From positions 62,001 to 126,000 of the forward strand of contig NZ_JMIR01000012.1 of assembly GCF_000714935.1 (NCBI RefSeq): DNA of 64,000 nucleotides, written 5' to 3'. The notes beneath the pieces were generated by a model. That model ran no database searches and was not told the origin of the DNA. It saw only the letters and a list, made by a program, of their open reading frames with translations. Position numbers and translations under genes: made by a program. Source of the DNA: Tumebacillus flagellatus. Lineage in GTDB: Bacteria; Bacillota; Bacilli; Tumebacillales; Tumebacillaceae. This document shows positions 34,763 to 45,915 of the stretch, piece after piece (position 1 is the first letter of the stretch; each line of letters opens with the position of its first letter).

Positions 34763-35713
34763 TTAGGCTTTCTCCGGCACCACCGCGAGCATGTTGTCCA
34801 GAGAACGCTTGGCTTTGGCCGCGATTTCCGGGTCCACTTCGATCTGCGGCTGCATGGTTTCCAGCGCGCGGACCATCTTCTTGACGTTGTGAACCTTCAT
34901 GTTCGGGCAGACCATAAAGCGGGAGGCGAAGTGGAAGTTCTTGGTCGGCCCTTCCTTCTCCAACATGTAGCGCACGCCCTCTTCGGTCGCCACGATGTAG
35001 TCCTCGAAGTTCGTCTCGCGGCAATACTTGAGGATACCTGTGGTCGAACCGACATAGTCGCCCAGCGCCACGACTTCCGGACGGCATTCCGGATGCACGA
35101 CGATCGGCGCGTTCGGGTACTGGCGCTTCAACTCCAGCACTTCTTCCGGCGTCAACAGGTCGTGCGTGTTGCAGTAGCCCTGCCAGATGATCATCTTCTT
35201 GTCGGTGAACTGGGAGACGTAGTGGCCCAGGTTCTTGTCCGGAACCCAGATGATCTCGTCGGATTCCACCGATTCGATGACTTTCAGAGCGTTCGAAGAG
35301 GTGCAGCAGATGTCGGTTTCCGCTTTGACGTCCGCCGAGGTGTTCACGTACGCCACGACGGTCGCGTTCGGATGTTCCGCTTTCAGCTTGCGCAAGCCCT
35401 CGCCGGTGACCATGTCGGCCATCGGGCAGCCGGAACGCTCATCCGGCATGAGGACGATTTTATCAGGATTGAGAATCTTGGCGCTTTCCGCCATGAAATG
35501 AACGCCGCAAAAAAGAATGACGTCCGCATCGGTGTCTCGGGCTTTCTGCGACAAACCAAACGAATCCCCGATGTAATCGGCGACCGCTTGCACTTCCGGG
35601 CGCATGTAGTAATGAGCCAAGATGATCGCGTTGCGCTCCTTCTTCAACTGTTGCAGACGTTCCACGTAATATTCGTTCTGTTCACGATTCGGTACCGTAA
35701 GCAGTTGGGCCAT
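34763..35713 (-). CDS. nadA: Quinolinate synthase
   Basis: The 316-residue Fe-S enzyme condenses iminoaspartate with dihydroxyacetone phosphate. Conserved Cys occur in ILFCGVHFMAESAKIL, EERSGCPM-like DERSGCPMADMV, ICCTSSNALKVIE and VHPECRPEV, and the REQNEYYVERLQQL start is typical. The ATG at 35713 has AAAGGGGG upstream; a longer frame to 35764 lacks a ribosome site. First gene of nadA-nadB-nadC-coaX-def. Confidence 0.95.
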   Translation of the reverse strand: MAQLLTVPNREQNEYYVERLQQLKKERNAIILAHYYMRPEVQAVADYIGDSFGLSQKARDTDADVILFCGVHFMAESAKILNPDKIVLMPDERSGCPMADMVTGEGLRKLKAEHPNATVVAYVNTSADVKAETDICCTSSNALKVIESVESDEIIWVPDKNLGHYVSQFTDKKMIIWQGYCNTHDLLTPEEVLELKRQYPNAPIVVHPECRPEVVALGDYVGSTTGILKYCRETNFEDYIVATEEGVRYMLEKEGPTKNFHFASRFMVCPNMKVHNVKKMVRALETMQPQIEVDPEIAAKAKRSLDNMLAVVPEKA

Positions 35714-35829
35714 CGCGAGCAGTGCCCCCTTTGGAGTTAAAATGGGCTGGTTGCAAAATGCCATATGTCTGCATTCTAACTCTTGGTCGGGAACCTGTCA
35801 ATTTGTCGAACTTCTGTCGAAATCCTAAA

Positions 35830-35870
35830 AAAAGACCCCGACGAAAGCAGTCTGCCCGTCGAGGTCTGTT
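35830..35870 (-). terminator. Terminator after fhs
   Basis: AGACCTCGACG and CGTCGGGGTCT pair, followed by TTTTTTT on the minus strand. It separates fhs from nadA. Confidence 0.8.
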
Positions 35871-35874
35871 TTCA

Positions 35875-37602
35875 TTAGAACAAACCGGTAATTTTGCCGT
35901 CTTCCAGCAGGTCGATCGAGAGAGCCGCCGGTTGTTTCGGCAGGCCCGGCATCGTCATGATCTCGCCGGTGACGGCGACGACGAAGCCCGCGCCCGCCGA
36001 GATGCGCAGCTCGCGGATCGTGATCGTGAAGCCCTCCGGTCGCCCGCGCAAGTTCGGGTTGTCGGAGAAGGAATACTGGGTTTTCGCCATGCACACCGGA
36101 AGATGCGTCAGCCCCATCTCTTGCAGTTTCTTAAGCGTGGTCAGCGCTTTGGGCGCGTACTGCACGCCTGCTCCGCCGTAGATTTCCCGGACGATGGTGT
36201 CGATCTTGGTTTCGATGCTGTCTTCGAGGTTGTAGAGGAACATCAGACCGCCCGGGCGGTTTTCCACCACGTCGAGCACTTTCTCCGCCAGTTCCAAGCC
36301 GCCTGCGCCGCCGTCGGTGAACACTTCCGAGAGCGCGACCGGAATTCCGTACTGCGCGCACCAATTCGAGATGACGGCCATCTCTTCCGGCGTGTCGGTC
36401 GGGAACTTGTTGACGGCGACGACCACCGGCATGTTGAACATCTGCACGTTCTCCACATGCTTGGAGAGGTTGTCCAACCCGCGGGTGACCGCTTCGAAGT
36501 TCGGGGTTGCCAGATCGGTTTTTTCCACGCCGCCGTGCATTTTCAGCGCGCGGACGGTGGCGACGACCACGACGGCCGACGGGTTCAGCCCCGCTTGGCG
36601 GCACTTGATGTGGAAAAACTTCTCCGCCCCGAGGTCGGCGCCGAATCCGGCTTCCGTCACGACATAATCGGCGAGCTTCAGCGCCATCTTGGTCGCGATG
36701 ACCGAGTTGCAACCGTGCGCGATGTTGGCGAACGGGCCGCCGTGGACGAGCGCCGGCGTGTGTTCCAGCGTCTGCACGAGGTTCGGCTTGATCGCGTCTT
36801 TGAGCAGAACGGTCATCGAACCTTCCGCGCCGAGGTCGGCGACGGTGATCGGCGCTTTGTCCACGTTGTAGCCGACGATGATTTTGCGCAAGCGGTTTTT
36901 GAGGTCGGCTTCGTCCGCGGCGAGGCAGAGCACCGCCATGACTTCCGATGCCACGGTGATGTCAAACCCGGACTCGCGCGGGATGCCGTTGGCGACGCCG
37001 CCAAGCCCCACCACCACTTGGCGCAGGGCGCGGTCGTTGACGTCGAGCACGCGGTTCCACGCGATGCGGCGCACGTCGAAGCGCTGCGGGTTGCCTTGGT
37101 GAATGTGGTTGTCGATCAACGCTGCCAGCAAGTTGTGCGCGGCGGTGATGGCGTGAAAGTCCCCGGTGAAGTGCAAGTTGATGTCTTCCATCGGGACCAC
37201 TTGGGAGTAGCCGCCGCCGGCAGCGCCGCCCTTCATGCCAAACGACGGACCGAGCGACGGTTCGCGCAGAGCGATCATCGAGGTCTTGCCGGTGCCCTGG
37301 AGTTTGCGGCCCAACGCTTGTCCCAAGCCCACGGTCGTCGTCGATTTGCCTTCGCCCGCCGGCGTCGGCGAGATCGCCGTGACGAGGATCAACTTGCCGT
37401 CCGGTTTGTTTTGCGCTTGCATGCGGCGGTAGACATCAAGCGAGATCTTCGCTTTGTACTTGCCGTAGGGCTCGATGTCGTCCTCCGTCAGCCCAATTCC
37501 TTCGGCGATCTGTTTGATCGGCAACAGCTTCGCTTCCTGCGCGATTTCGATGTCGCTTTTCATCGGCTTGCTCGGTACCTGGGTCGTGTTCTCGACGGTC
37601 AT
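35875..37602 (-). CDS. fhs: Formate-tetrahydrofolate ligase
   Basis: The 575-residue enzyme makes 10-formyl-THF from formate, THF and ATP. P-loop [18 protein letters not shown] lies at residues 80-97, and [20 protein letters not shown] and the conserved GHADI-like [18 protein letters not shown] region follow. The length is slightly above the usual 555-560 because of an N-terminal extension; Met14 is an alternative start. AGGGGG lies 11 bases before the ATG. Confidence 0.95.
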   Translation of the reverse strand: MTVENTTQVPSKPMKSDIEIAQEAKLLPIKQIAEGIGLTEDDIEPYGKYKAKISLDVYRRMQAQNKPDGKLILVTAISPTPAGEGKSTTTVGLGQALGRKLQGTGKTSMIALREPSLGPSFGMKGGAAGGGYSQVVPMEDINLHFTGDFHAITAAHNLLAALIDNHIHQGNPQRFDVRRIAWNRVLDVNDRALRQVVVGLGGVANGIPRESGFDITVASEVMAVLCLAADEADLKNRLRKIIVGYNVDKAPITVADLGAEGSMTVLLKDAIKPNLVQTLEHTPALVHGGPFANIAHGCNSVIATKMALKLADYVVTEAGFGADLGAEKFFHIKCRQAGLNPSAVVVVATVRALKMHGGVEKTDLATPNFEAVTRGLDNLSKHVENVQMFNMPVVVAVNKFPTDTPEEMAVISNWCAQYGIPVALSEVFTDGGAGGLELAEKVLDVVENRPGGLMFLYNLEDSIETKIDTIVREIYGGAGVQYAPKALTTLKKLQEMGLTHLPVCMAKTQYSFSDNPNLRGRPEGFTITIRELRISAGAGFVVAVTGEIMTMPGLPKQPAALSIDLLEDGKITGLF

Positions 37603-37644
37603 CGCTGTCTTGGCCCCCTGTTAGGTCTGGTTTGAAATTCGAAC

Positions 37645-38730
37645 TTACATTTCGCAAGCGACGATCATCGTCGTCAACTCGTCCATCAGGTTGATTTCGT
37701 ACGGCTGCTCCACATCCTCGCCGCGCTCGTTTCGCAGCACGCGAATCGTCGGGCGCTGCGGATGTCGCGGCGCCACCTCCACGACCACACCTTCCTCGCC
37801 GGTGTTCAAGGTGACGGTCATCCCAAGCGGGTAGATCGACACCGTTTTGAGGAACTTTTGCACGATATCGGTTTGAAAGTGCGTGCCGCACGAGCCGAGC
37901 AGCAACTCCAAGGCGAGGTGCGGCAACTGCCCCTTGCGGTAGACGCGGTTGGCGGTCAGCGCTTCATACACGTCGGCGACAGCGGTGATGCGGGCGTAGA
38001 GATGAATCTCATCGCCCTTGAGTCCGCGCGGGTATCCGGTGCCGTCGAGTTTCTCATGATGCTGCAACGCCACGTGCGCCGAGAGGATCGAGATGTCGTC
38101 CTGTTGACGCAAAATCTCATACCCGACCATCGGGTGCTGCTTGATCACTTCGAACTCTTCTACCGTCAACCGGCCCGGTTTGTTCAAGATCTCCTGCGGC
38201 AGCGACAGTTTGCCGACGTCGTGCAACAACGTGCCGACTCCCAAGTCGAGCAGTTGCTTTTGCGTCAGCCCCATCTCCATGCCGATCGCCATCGCGAGGA
38301 TGGAAACGTTCACCGAGTGGTGGTAGAGAAAATTGTCGGTCGAGTAGATGTTGGAGAGATGAAACGTGGCGTTCGGTTTGGACTTCATCTCCGAAAGTAT
38401 CACATCGAACAAATCGCGAATGCTCCGTCCGATCTGCTTCTGTTGAAAGTGTCGCGGCAGACGCTCCGGAGCGGTCAAGTCCGCAATCGAAGTATGTACA
38501 AGTCCAAGCGCTTCTTGGCGCGTCTGTTGCGAGATCACGTCTTCAATGACGATGTCGGCGGTGCGGTCATCTTCAATATAAACAGAAGTAATTCCCATTG
38601 CAAGGAGCCGCTTGGTCAAAAATTCGGTCAGTTCAACCCCGGACCCCAGCAAGATAGTCCCTTTCTCATCCAAGATCGAGCGGGCCAAGCGAGTTCCGGG
38701 ATGCAGTTTCTCTAAAGCAGCTAATCGCAA
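37645..38730 (-). CDS. HD-GYP domain protein (probable c-di-GMP phosphodiesterase)
   Basis: The 361-residue cytoplasmic protein has a small N-terminal domain (residues 1-110) and an HD-GYP domain with LLHDVGKLSLPQEILNKPG, HHEKLDGTGYPRGLKG and ADVYEALTANRVYRKG. The HD and GYP motifs are intact, so it could hydrolyse c-di-GMP. A C-terminal domain of about 60 residues follows. The start is best read as TTG at 38730 (GAGGGAG eight bases upstream); a GTG nine bases earlier abuts the ribosome site. Confidence 0.92.
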   Translation of the reverse strand: MRLAALEKLHPGTRLARSILDEKGTILLGSGVELTEFLTKRLLAMGITSVYIEDDRTADIVIEDVISQQTRQEALGLVHTSIADLTAPERLPRHFQQKQIGRSIRDLFDVILSEMKSKPNATFHLSNIYSTDNFLYHHSVNVSILAMAIGMEMGLTQKQLLDLGVGTLLHDVGKLSLPQEILNKPGRLTVEEFEVIKQHPMVGYEILRQQDDISILSAHVALQHHEKLDGTGYPRGLKGDEIHLYARITAVADVYEALTANRVYRKGQLPHLALELLLGSCGTHFQTDIVQKFLKTVSIYPLGMTVTLNTGEEGVVVEVAPRHPQRPTIRVLRNERGEDVEQPYEINLMDELTTMIVACEM

Positions 38731-38800
38731 AAATCCCACTCCCTCATCTGTAATCTGCTTCGATTACATATTTACCTTATTGTACTCATCCTAAGCACAA

Positions 38801-38838
38801 GAAAAAAGGGGGCACTCTTATCGAGATACCCCCTTTCT
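38801..38838 (-). terminator. Terminator after ftsH
   Basis: AAAGGGGG...CCCCCTTT followed by TTT on the minus strand, just beyond the ftsH stop. Confidence 0.75.
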
Positions 38839-38843
38839 TCTCC

Positions 38844-40763
<1,920 letters not shown>

Positions 40764-40787
40764 TTCATACCTCCTCTCGGCACCGTG

Positions 40788-41327
40788 CTAGGATTGGTAG
40801 ACTTCCGGTTTCAGCACCCCGATGTAGGGCAGATTGCGGTATCGTTCCGCGTAATCAAGGCCGTAGCCTACAATAAAGTGGTCAGGGACGGTAAAGCCAA
40901 GATAATCCGCCTGAATCTCCACTTTGTGGCGATCGGGTTTATCCAAGAGCGAAACCAGTTTGACCGATGCGGCCTTGCGCTGTTCCAAGAGGTTTTTCAG
41001 ATAGATCAGCGTCAGACCCGTGTCGATGATGTCCTCTACGATGATCACGTCACGGCCTTCGATCGATTGGTCGAGGTCTTTCAAAATCCGGACCACGCCG
41101 CTCGATTCGGAGGATTGCCCGTACGAGGAGACCGCCATGAAGTCCATCTGGACGGGAAGATCAATCCGCTTGACCAGTTCGGCCATGAACAGGGTTGCCC
41201 CTTTCAAAATGCCGATGACCAGCGGGTTCTTGCCTTCATAATCGCGGGTGATGTCCGCTCCGAGTTGACGGACGCGCTCTGTCACCGCTTCTTCGGAAAA
41301 CAAAATCTCAAGTACGTCTGTATGCAT
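40788..41327 (-). CDS. hpt: Hypoxanthine phosphoribosyltransferase
   Basis: The 179-residue enzyme salvages hypoxanthine (and guanine) with PRPP. The PRPP loop [17 protein letters not shown] is at residues 93-109 and [20 protein letters not shown] is the purine-binding C-terminal part. The 24-base gap to ftsH fits the conserved tilS-hpt-ftsH operon. Confidence 0.96.
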   Translation of the reverse strand: MHTDVLEILFSEEAVTERVRQLGADITRDYEGKNPLVIGILKGATLFMAELVKRIDLPVQMDFMAVSSYGQSSESSGVVRILKDLDQSIEGRDVIIVEDIIDTGLTLIYLKNLLEQRKAASVKLVSLLDKPDRHKVEIQADYLGFTVPDHFIVGYGLDYAERYRNLPYIGVLKPEVYQS

Positions 41328-41380
41328 GGTCTACGATAACCTCCTGAAAACGGGTCGCTGCATTCGCGTCTTGCTGTAGC

Positions 41381-42820
41381 CTACGCGAGACGTTCGGCCC
41401 GGATGACGAGCGTGCGCCGTGTCTCCGGTGTCACCAGTCCCGCTTGCCCGCGCGTAAGTCCGACGACCCACGCGATGGAGTCATTGATGCAAAGCAACGG
41501 CCAAGTCTCGCGGCGGGCTTTGGGAACTTTGCGGTCCACAAACACGTCGCTGAGAAGCTTGCTCCCCTGCAGACCGAGCGGTCGAAGCGTGTCTCCGGTC
41601 GCCCTTGACCGTATGTATATGCGAGAACCGGCAAGTTCATCAGCATCGAAATGGGCGACCCACGCATCCTTGGGACGCGAAGGCGCACCTTCGACTTCCT
41701 CCACATGAAACGCCATCCCGAATTCCGGGAGTTCATGACGTCCGTGTCTCGTCAGTTCGTAAGGCGCATCGGGGACTGCCGACCCATGCGGACTTTCGCA
41801 CCGATCGTCCTCATGGGTAAAAAGAAGCCGGTCGTACTCCCGTCGAGCGACGACCCCGTGCGGAAGATGCACTTCCGCGCTCGGATAGCGATTTGAAAGC
41901 AGAGAGCGGATGCTCTCGATATGTACCTGCTCCCACACTCTGGTATGTCCGCGCAGATAATATAATATTAGTGTAATTACCCGGCGTTGTAAAGGAAGCG
42001 GGCTCACACCGAGAAGCCGCACATCTGCTGAAATTCTCCCCGGCGACTCCATCCGGCAAACCTGCCGGAATTCCCGCTGTGCCAACCCGTTCAGATAACG
42101 GTCATCTTCGCGAGCCTGCTCTGCCAACTGGACGAGGTGGGACTTTACCCCCCCGTTGTACTCGCGGGCGAGTTCGGGAAGAAGGTGTATACGTATCTTA
42201 TTGCGCAGGTAATGGGTTGATGCATTCGATGAGTCCTCTCGATACAGGATTCCAAAGTCCTGCGCGTATGATGCGATGTCCCGCCTCCAGACGTCAAACA
42301 ACGGCCGAATCACTTCCCGCGCGCCGCCTTCGTCCAAGCGCCGCACCGGAATGCCCCCAAGCCCCCGGACAGACGTTCCGCGCAACAGATTCATCAGTAC
42401 GGTCTCCGCTTGGTCGTCCGCATGATGCGCCGTCGCGATGCGCTTGGCTCCCGTCTCTTCCGCCACCCGCTCCAAAAATCCGTATCGCACCTCTCGCGCC
42501 GCCGCCTGCGTGGACAGCCCGCGCTCCTGCGCGTACGCTTTCACATCAAAGCTCTCGGAAAAAACCTCAACTCCCCGCAAGCCCGCTTCCCGCTCCACAA
42601 ACGCCCGATCGCCCCGCGACTCCTCACCGCGCAGCCCGTGGTCGACATGAGCGGCGAGCACGGTGATCGCGAGTTCGTCCTGCAATTTGCAGAGCACGTC
42701 CAAAAGCACCATCGAGTCCACACCGCCGGAGACGGCGACGAGAACTTTGTCCCCAGACGTCAGCAGATGATGATCAGCGACCGTCCGGCGTACCGAATCG
42801 ATCACCGGATGGCTTTTCAT
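41381..42820 (-). CDS. tilS: tRNA(Ile)-lysidine synthase
   Basis: The 479-residue PP-loop ATPase modifies C34 of tRNA-Ile(CAU) with lysine. The ATP motif is AVSGGVDSMVLLDVL (SGGVDS at 31-36), and ATAHHADDQAETVLMNLLRG follows. The C-terminal tRNA-binding domain (residues 340-479) is present. GGAGGAAACGCT precedes the ATG, so the 47-base overlap with the upstream exporter gene is probably real, not a wrong start. Confidence 0.95.
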   Translation of the reverse strand: MKSHPVIDSVRRTVADHHLLTSGDKVLVAVSGGVDSMVLLDVLCKLQDELAITVLAAHVDHGLRGEESRGDRAFVEREAGLRGVEVFSESFDVKAYAQERGLSTQAAAREVRYGFLERVAEETGAKRIATAHHADDQAETVLMNLLRGTSVRGLGGIPVRRLDEGGAREVIRPLFDVWRRDIASYAQDFGILYREDSSNASTHYLRNKIRIHLLPELAREYNGGVKSHLVQLAEQAREDDRYLNGLAQREFRQVCRMESPGRISADVRLLGVSPLPLQRRVITLILYYLRGHTRVWEQVHIESIRSLLSNRYPSAEVHLPHGVVARREYDRLLFTHEDDRCESPHGSAVPDAPYELTRHGRHELPEFGMAFHVEEVEGAPSRPKDAWVAHFDADELAGSRIYIRSRATGDTLRPLGLQGSKLLSDVFVDRKVPKARRETWPLLCINDSIAWVVGLTRGQAGLVTPETRRTLVIRAERLA

Positions 42821-43277
42821 AGCGTTTCCTCCTGTCCAAGCGCATGATCGTGCCGGCGATGACGAGGCCGGCGGAGATGGCGCTGGCGATCAAGAACGTG
42901 TTCGTCCCTTGCGCCAAGCCCTGCAGTTGGTGTCCGGTCACAAATTCGCGCATCGTGCGAAACGCCGAAGACCCCGGCACCAGCGGCACGATGCCGCCGA
43001 CGACAAACACGATGACCGGCATGCGCAGTTTGCGGGCAAACAGTTCGCTGAGCACCGAAACGACCAACCCGCCGAGAAACGCAGCCCCCACCGCCGACAC
43101 GCCCCAGCGCATCGAGATGTCTTGAGTGATCCACGCCCCCATGCCGATCAGCCCGACCCACAGCGAAGCGCGTTTGGGCACATGATAGAGAATCGCGTAC
43201 CCGAACGTCGCAATCCAACTCATCAACAACAACAAGAGCAGATGCGGAATTTGTTCCCACGTGTACGGAATGGTCAT
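42774..43277 (-). CDS. ThrE-like threonine/serine exporter, C-terminal half (DUF3815)
   Basis: The 167-residue membrane protein has four to five membrane segments and the ThrE_2/DUF3815 pattern (VVGGIVPLVPGSSAFRTMRE, and AAFLGGLVVSVLSELFARKL). In full-length ThrE this corresponds to the second membrane domain; here it is a separate gene following the first by ATGA overlap. Its 3' end overlaps the tilS start by 47 bases. Export substrate is inferred from the family. Confidence 0.88.
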   Translation of the reverse strand: MTIPYTWEQIPHLLLLLLMSWIATFGYAILYHVPKRASLWVGLIGMGAWITQDISMRWGVSAVGAAFLGGLVVSVLSELFARKLRMPVIVFVVGGIVPLVPGSSAFRTMREFVTGHQLQGLAQGTNTFLIASAISAGLVIAGTIMRLDRRKRYEKPSGDRFGTPDGR

Positions 43278-44056
43278 GGTGCCACCTCGACGCCGACGGC
43301 GACAAACGACAGCACCAACGCGACCGCCACAGCGATCGCAAACGCCGTCAACGTCGCTTCACTCGCCCGCGCCACGCCGGAGAGCAGCTCGCCCGCCATC
43401 AAGTCGCGGATCGAGTTGGTCAAGCTCAACCCCGGCACCAGCGGAATCACCGCGCCGATGACAGCCGCCTCCAAGTTCCCGGAGAAGCCGCTCTTCACGG
43501 AAAAAGCAGCGACGAGCACGCCGACCAGCGCCGCGATGAACACGCGCAGAAAGCGGGGGACGCTCTCGTGCATCGCTTCCATCGTCGTGTTGCTGAGCCA
43601 GCCGCAGACCGAACCGATCAGAAATTCCGTCCAGCCGCCGCCAAACAGAATCGTGAACGCGCCGCTCGACATCGCCGCCGCCAAGTGCTGGTAGCGGATG
43701 CGATAGTGCGGCGGCGCTTGATCGATCGCGTCCAAGCGGTCAAACATTTCGTCGATCGTCAATTGCCCGCGTTCGAATCTACGGGAGAGGTCGTTGACCT
43801 CGTGGACTTTGTACAGGTTGATCGCGGAAGTGCTTCTGATACGGATCAGGCCGGTTTTTTCCGCCCCGAACGTGCCCACGGAGATGAAGATCCCCGTCGG
43901 CGTCACAAAACTATGTACCAACTTCGCTCCGGACGCTCGCCCCACGCGCACGATCGTCTCTTCCACACGCGACGTTTCCGCCCCGTGCTTCAACATGAGA
44001 TCTCCTGCGCGCAAACAGAGGTCGAGCACCCGGTCTTGGCCTTGCCCGCTGCTCAT
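43274..44056 (-). CDS. ThrE-like threonine/serine exporter, N-terminal half (DUF1212)
   Basis: The 260-residue protein has the ThrE/DUF1212 soluble N-terminal part (LMLKHGAETSRVEETIVRVG and VTPTGIFISVGTFGAEKTGL) followed by about five membrane segments, including IGAVIPLVPGLSLTNSIRDL. The two genes together equal one ThrE protein. Start at ATG 44056 with AGGATGG upstream; in-frame TTG at 44080 has no ribosome site. The pair is inserted between yabT and tilS, which adjoin in Bacillus. Confidence 0.88.
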   Translation of the reverse strand: MSSGQGQDRVLDLCLRAGDLMLKHGAETSRVEETIVRVGRASGAKLVHSFVTPTGIFISVGTFGAEKTGLIRIRSTSAINLYKVHEVNDLSRRFERGQLTIDEMFDRLDAIDQAPPHYRIRYQHLAAAMSSGAFTILFGGGWTEFLIGSVCGWLSNTTMEAMHESVPRFLRVFIAALVGVLVAAFSVKSGFSGNLEAAVIGAVIPLVPGLSLTNSIRDLMAGELLSGVARASEATLTAFAIAVAVALVLSFVAVGVEVAP

Positions 44057-44140
44057 GAGCATCCATCCTGTCTCTACCAAAGTGGTTCCACTTGCTTATT
44101 CCCGTACAACTTCGTGTCAAGGACGGACATTCCTTCTTCC

Positions 44141-45079
44141 TTAGAAGAGGAGAAATTGACAAAAAACCAACACCAACACCGCCGCCGAACCGAGCAACAG
44201 CCAATCGGTCCAATCGCGGCGGCGTTTTTGTTTGCTTTTGATCTTTTTTTCGATCTCAACGCTGCGCTTGACCAGCGGCGAGAGCGCTTCCCGCAGCGAC
44301 GCCACGGTGCGGATGCGGCCGTCCCACACCCCTTTGAACAGCCCCCGCCAGTTTTCAAAGCGCGGGTCGCTGACGATCGCTTTTTTCAGAAGCGAGTAGT
44401 TCGGGCCGATCTGCTGCACGCTCTTGCGCGCTTCCGGCGCGATCAGTTGGACGGCGAGCATCGAGAGCGCAAACACGTCATAGCTCTCTTCCGACAAACG
44501 GCTGCCTTGGCCCCACCACGCGCGGTCGTACCACTCGGTGTATTCCTTCACCCCGCGCCCGAACTCGGTCACGCCGCCGAAATCGACGAGGCGGACGACG
44601 CCCCGGTCTTCGTTTACGAGGCAGTTTTCCGCTTTGAGGTCGCCGAAGCAATAGCCTTGCTTGTGCAGGCGTTCGAGGTACGTGCACAGTTGGAGCAGCA
44701 AAACCGGCGTCCAGTGCGGCCCTCTCTTTTGAAGAAAGTCGGGCAGGTCGGTGCCTTGCACCCATTCCATGACGTAAAAAAACGCCTTGCCCCGCTGGGT
44801 CTGCACATCGTCCAAATCAAAGATGAGCGGCCCGAGGTCCGAGCCTCGAGCCACCCCCTGGAGTTGTTTGAGAATTTTATGTTCGAGCGAAATCTCGGGA
44901 GCTTGCGCGGACACTTTCAGCGCGTACGATTGCCCTTCAGAAGAAACGCGGTACACTTCGCCGTTGGCGCCGCTGCCGAGCATCCCGTCGATGCGGTAGC
45001 GCTTTTTGTTCCAAAGACCGGTGATGACCTGCCCCTTCTGAAAAAAAGGATCAGACCACGTAGGCTGCCATGTCGCCAT
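44141..45079 (-). CDS. yabT: YabT-like membrane serine/threonine kinase
   Basis: The 312-residue protein has a Hanks-type kinase domain (residues 30-230): G-loop GMLGSGANGEVYRV, Lys in SYALKVSA, catalytic Asp in GYCFGDLKAENCL, metal Asp in VDFGGV. A single membrane segment (LLLGSAAVLVLVFCQFLLF) ends the chain, as in the sporulation kinase YabT. HRD is FGD, as in that family. The ATG at 45079 has GGGAGG nine bases before it; its 5' end overlaps yabS. Confidence 0.9.
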   Translation of the reverse strand: MATWQPTWSDPFFQKGQVITGLWNKKRYRIDGMLGSGANGEVYRVSSEGQSYALKVSAQAPEISLEHKILKQLQGVARGSDLGPLIFDLDDVQTQRGKAFFYVMEWVQGTDLPDFLQKRGPHWTPVLLLQLCTYLERLHKQGYCFGDLKAENCLVNEDRGVVRLVDFGGVTEFGRGVKEYTEWYDRAWWGQGSRLSEESYDVFALSMLAVQLIAPEARKSVQQIGPNYSLLKKAIVSDPRFENWRGLFKGVWDGRIRTVASLREALSPLVKRSVEIEKKIKSKQKRRRDWTDWLLLGSAAVLVLVFCQFLLF

Positions 45080-45791
45080 CTCCATCATCCTCCCGATTGG
45101 CGGGTCGTTCGATCAGTTGCTGGGAAAGCATGCGCGTCGCTTTTTCAATCGCGGGGCCGGTCGGCGTGCCGCCGTTCGCGCGCAGGGCGTTCATCAAGTC
45201 GACGAGGTTGGCTTGTTGCGTGAAGTCGGCGACGACCGAAACGTCTTCGCCCTGTTGGCCCGGGAACGTGAGGATGGCGGCTTGGTGTTGGCCTTTGCGG
45301 ACGTCGAGGCCGATTTTCAGGTCGCGGATCGCTTCGCGGACAGTCGGGAGTTTGTCGTGCATGGAAGCGCTGGTGTCGATGACGACCACCAGTTGCAGCG
45401 CGGCTTCGTCTCCGAGTTTGTCGACCATCTCCGCCACGTCGCTGCGCTTCTCCGGCGGAAGGCCGTCCGCGTCGGTGCCCATCAGTTGGCGCAGCTCTTT
45501 GTTGACGACTTGCTGGATCGTCATCTGCACGGTGTGCTTGGTGACCATCTGCATCGTCATCGCGAGTTGACGCGCTTCCACGATGCGCGAGACGCCGCCG
45601 CCCGCTTCGGCGATCGCTTGGACTTCCTGACGACCCGCCGAGTTCAAATCACCGCCGTCGACGATCCCGACCACGTTGACGGCGATGCCGAGCTTTCTGG
45701 CAAATGTCGCCGCTTCCACCGGATTGCTTCCCCGGTTCGAGCACCCGTCCGTAATCAGCAAGATCTGTTTCATCGTCACATTCTTCCACAT
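45051..45791 (-). CDS. yabS: YabS-like von Willebrand factor A domain protein
   Basis: The 246-residue protein has an N-terminal VWA-like fold (QILLITDGCSNRGSNP, GIVDGGDLNSAG) and a second with the metal-ion site DTSASMHDK (about residues 135-145). It is encoded between spoIIE and the yabT kinase, as in Bacillus, and overlaps yabT by 29 bases, so they are likely translated together. GGAGGGG sits before the ATG at 45791. The function in sporulation is unknown. Confidence 0.9.
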   Translation of the reverse strand: MWKNVTMKQILLITDGCSNRGSNPVEAATFARKLGIAVNVVGIVDGGDLNSAGRQEVQAIAEAGGGVSRIVEARQLAMTMQMVTKHTVQMTIQQVVNKELRQLMGTDADGLPPEKRSDVAEMVDKLGDEAALQLVVVIDTSASMHDKLPTVREAIRDLKIGLDVRKGQHQAAILTFPGQQGEDVSVVADFTQQANLVDLMNALRANGGTPTGPAIEKATRMLSQQLIERPANREDDGDGDMAAYVV

Positions 45792-45854
45792 AGTTCCACC
45801 CCTCCAAGGCATAGTTACTAGTAGTATTCCCGGAAGTGCTAGAATTCAAACATG

Positions 45855-45888
45855 AAAAAGACCCTCCGCGCGGGAGAGCCTTTTTTCC
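45855..45888 (-). terminator. Hairpin after spoIIE
   Basis: AAGaCcCTCC-gcgc-GGGAGaGCCTTTTTT forms an imperfect stem with T residues on both strands. It lies right after the spoIIE stop on the minus strand. Confidence 0.6.
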
Positions 45889-45915
45889 ATGCAGATCGCA
45901 TTCCTGCGGATCGCT

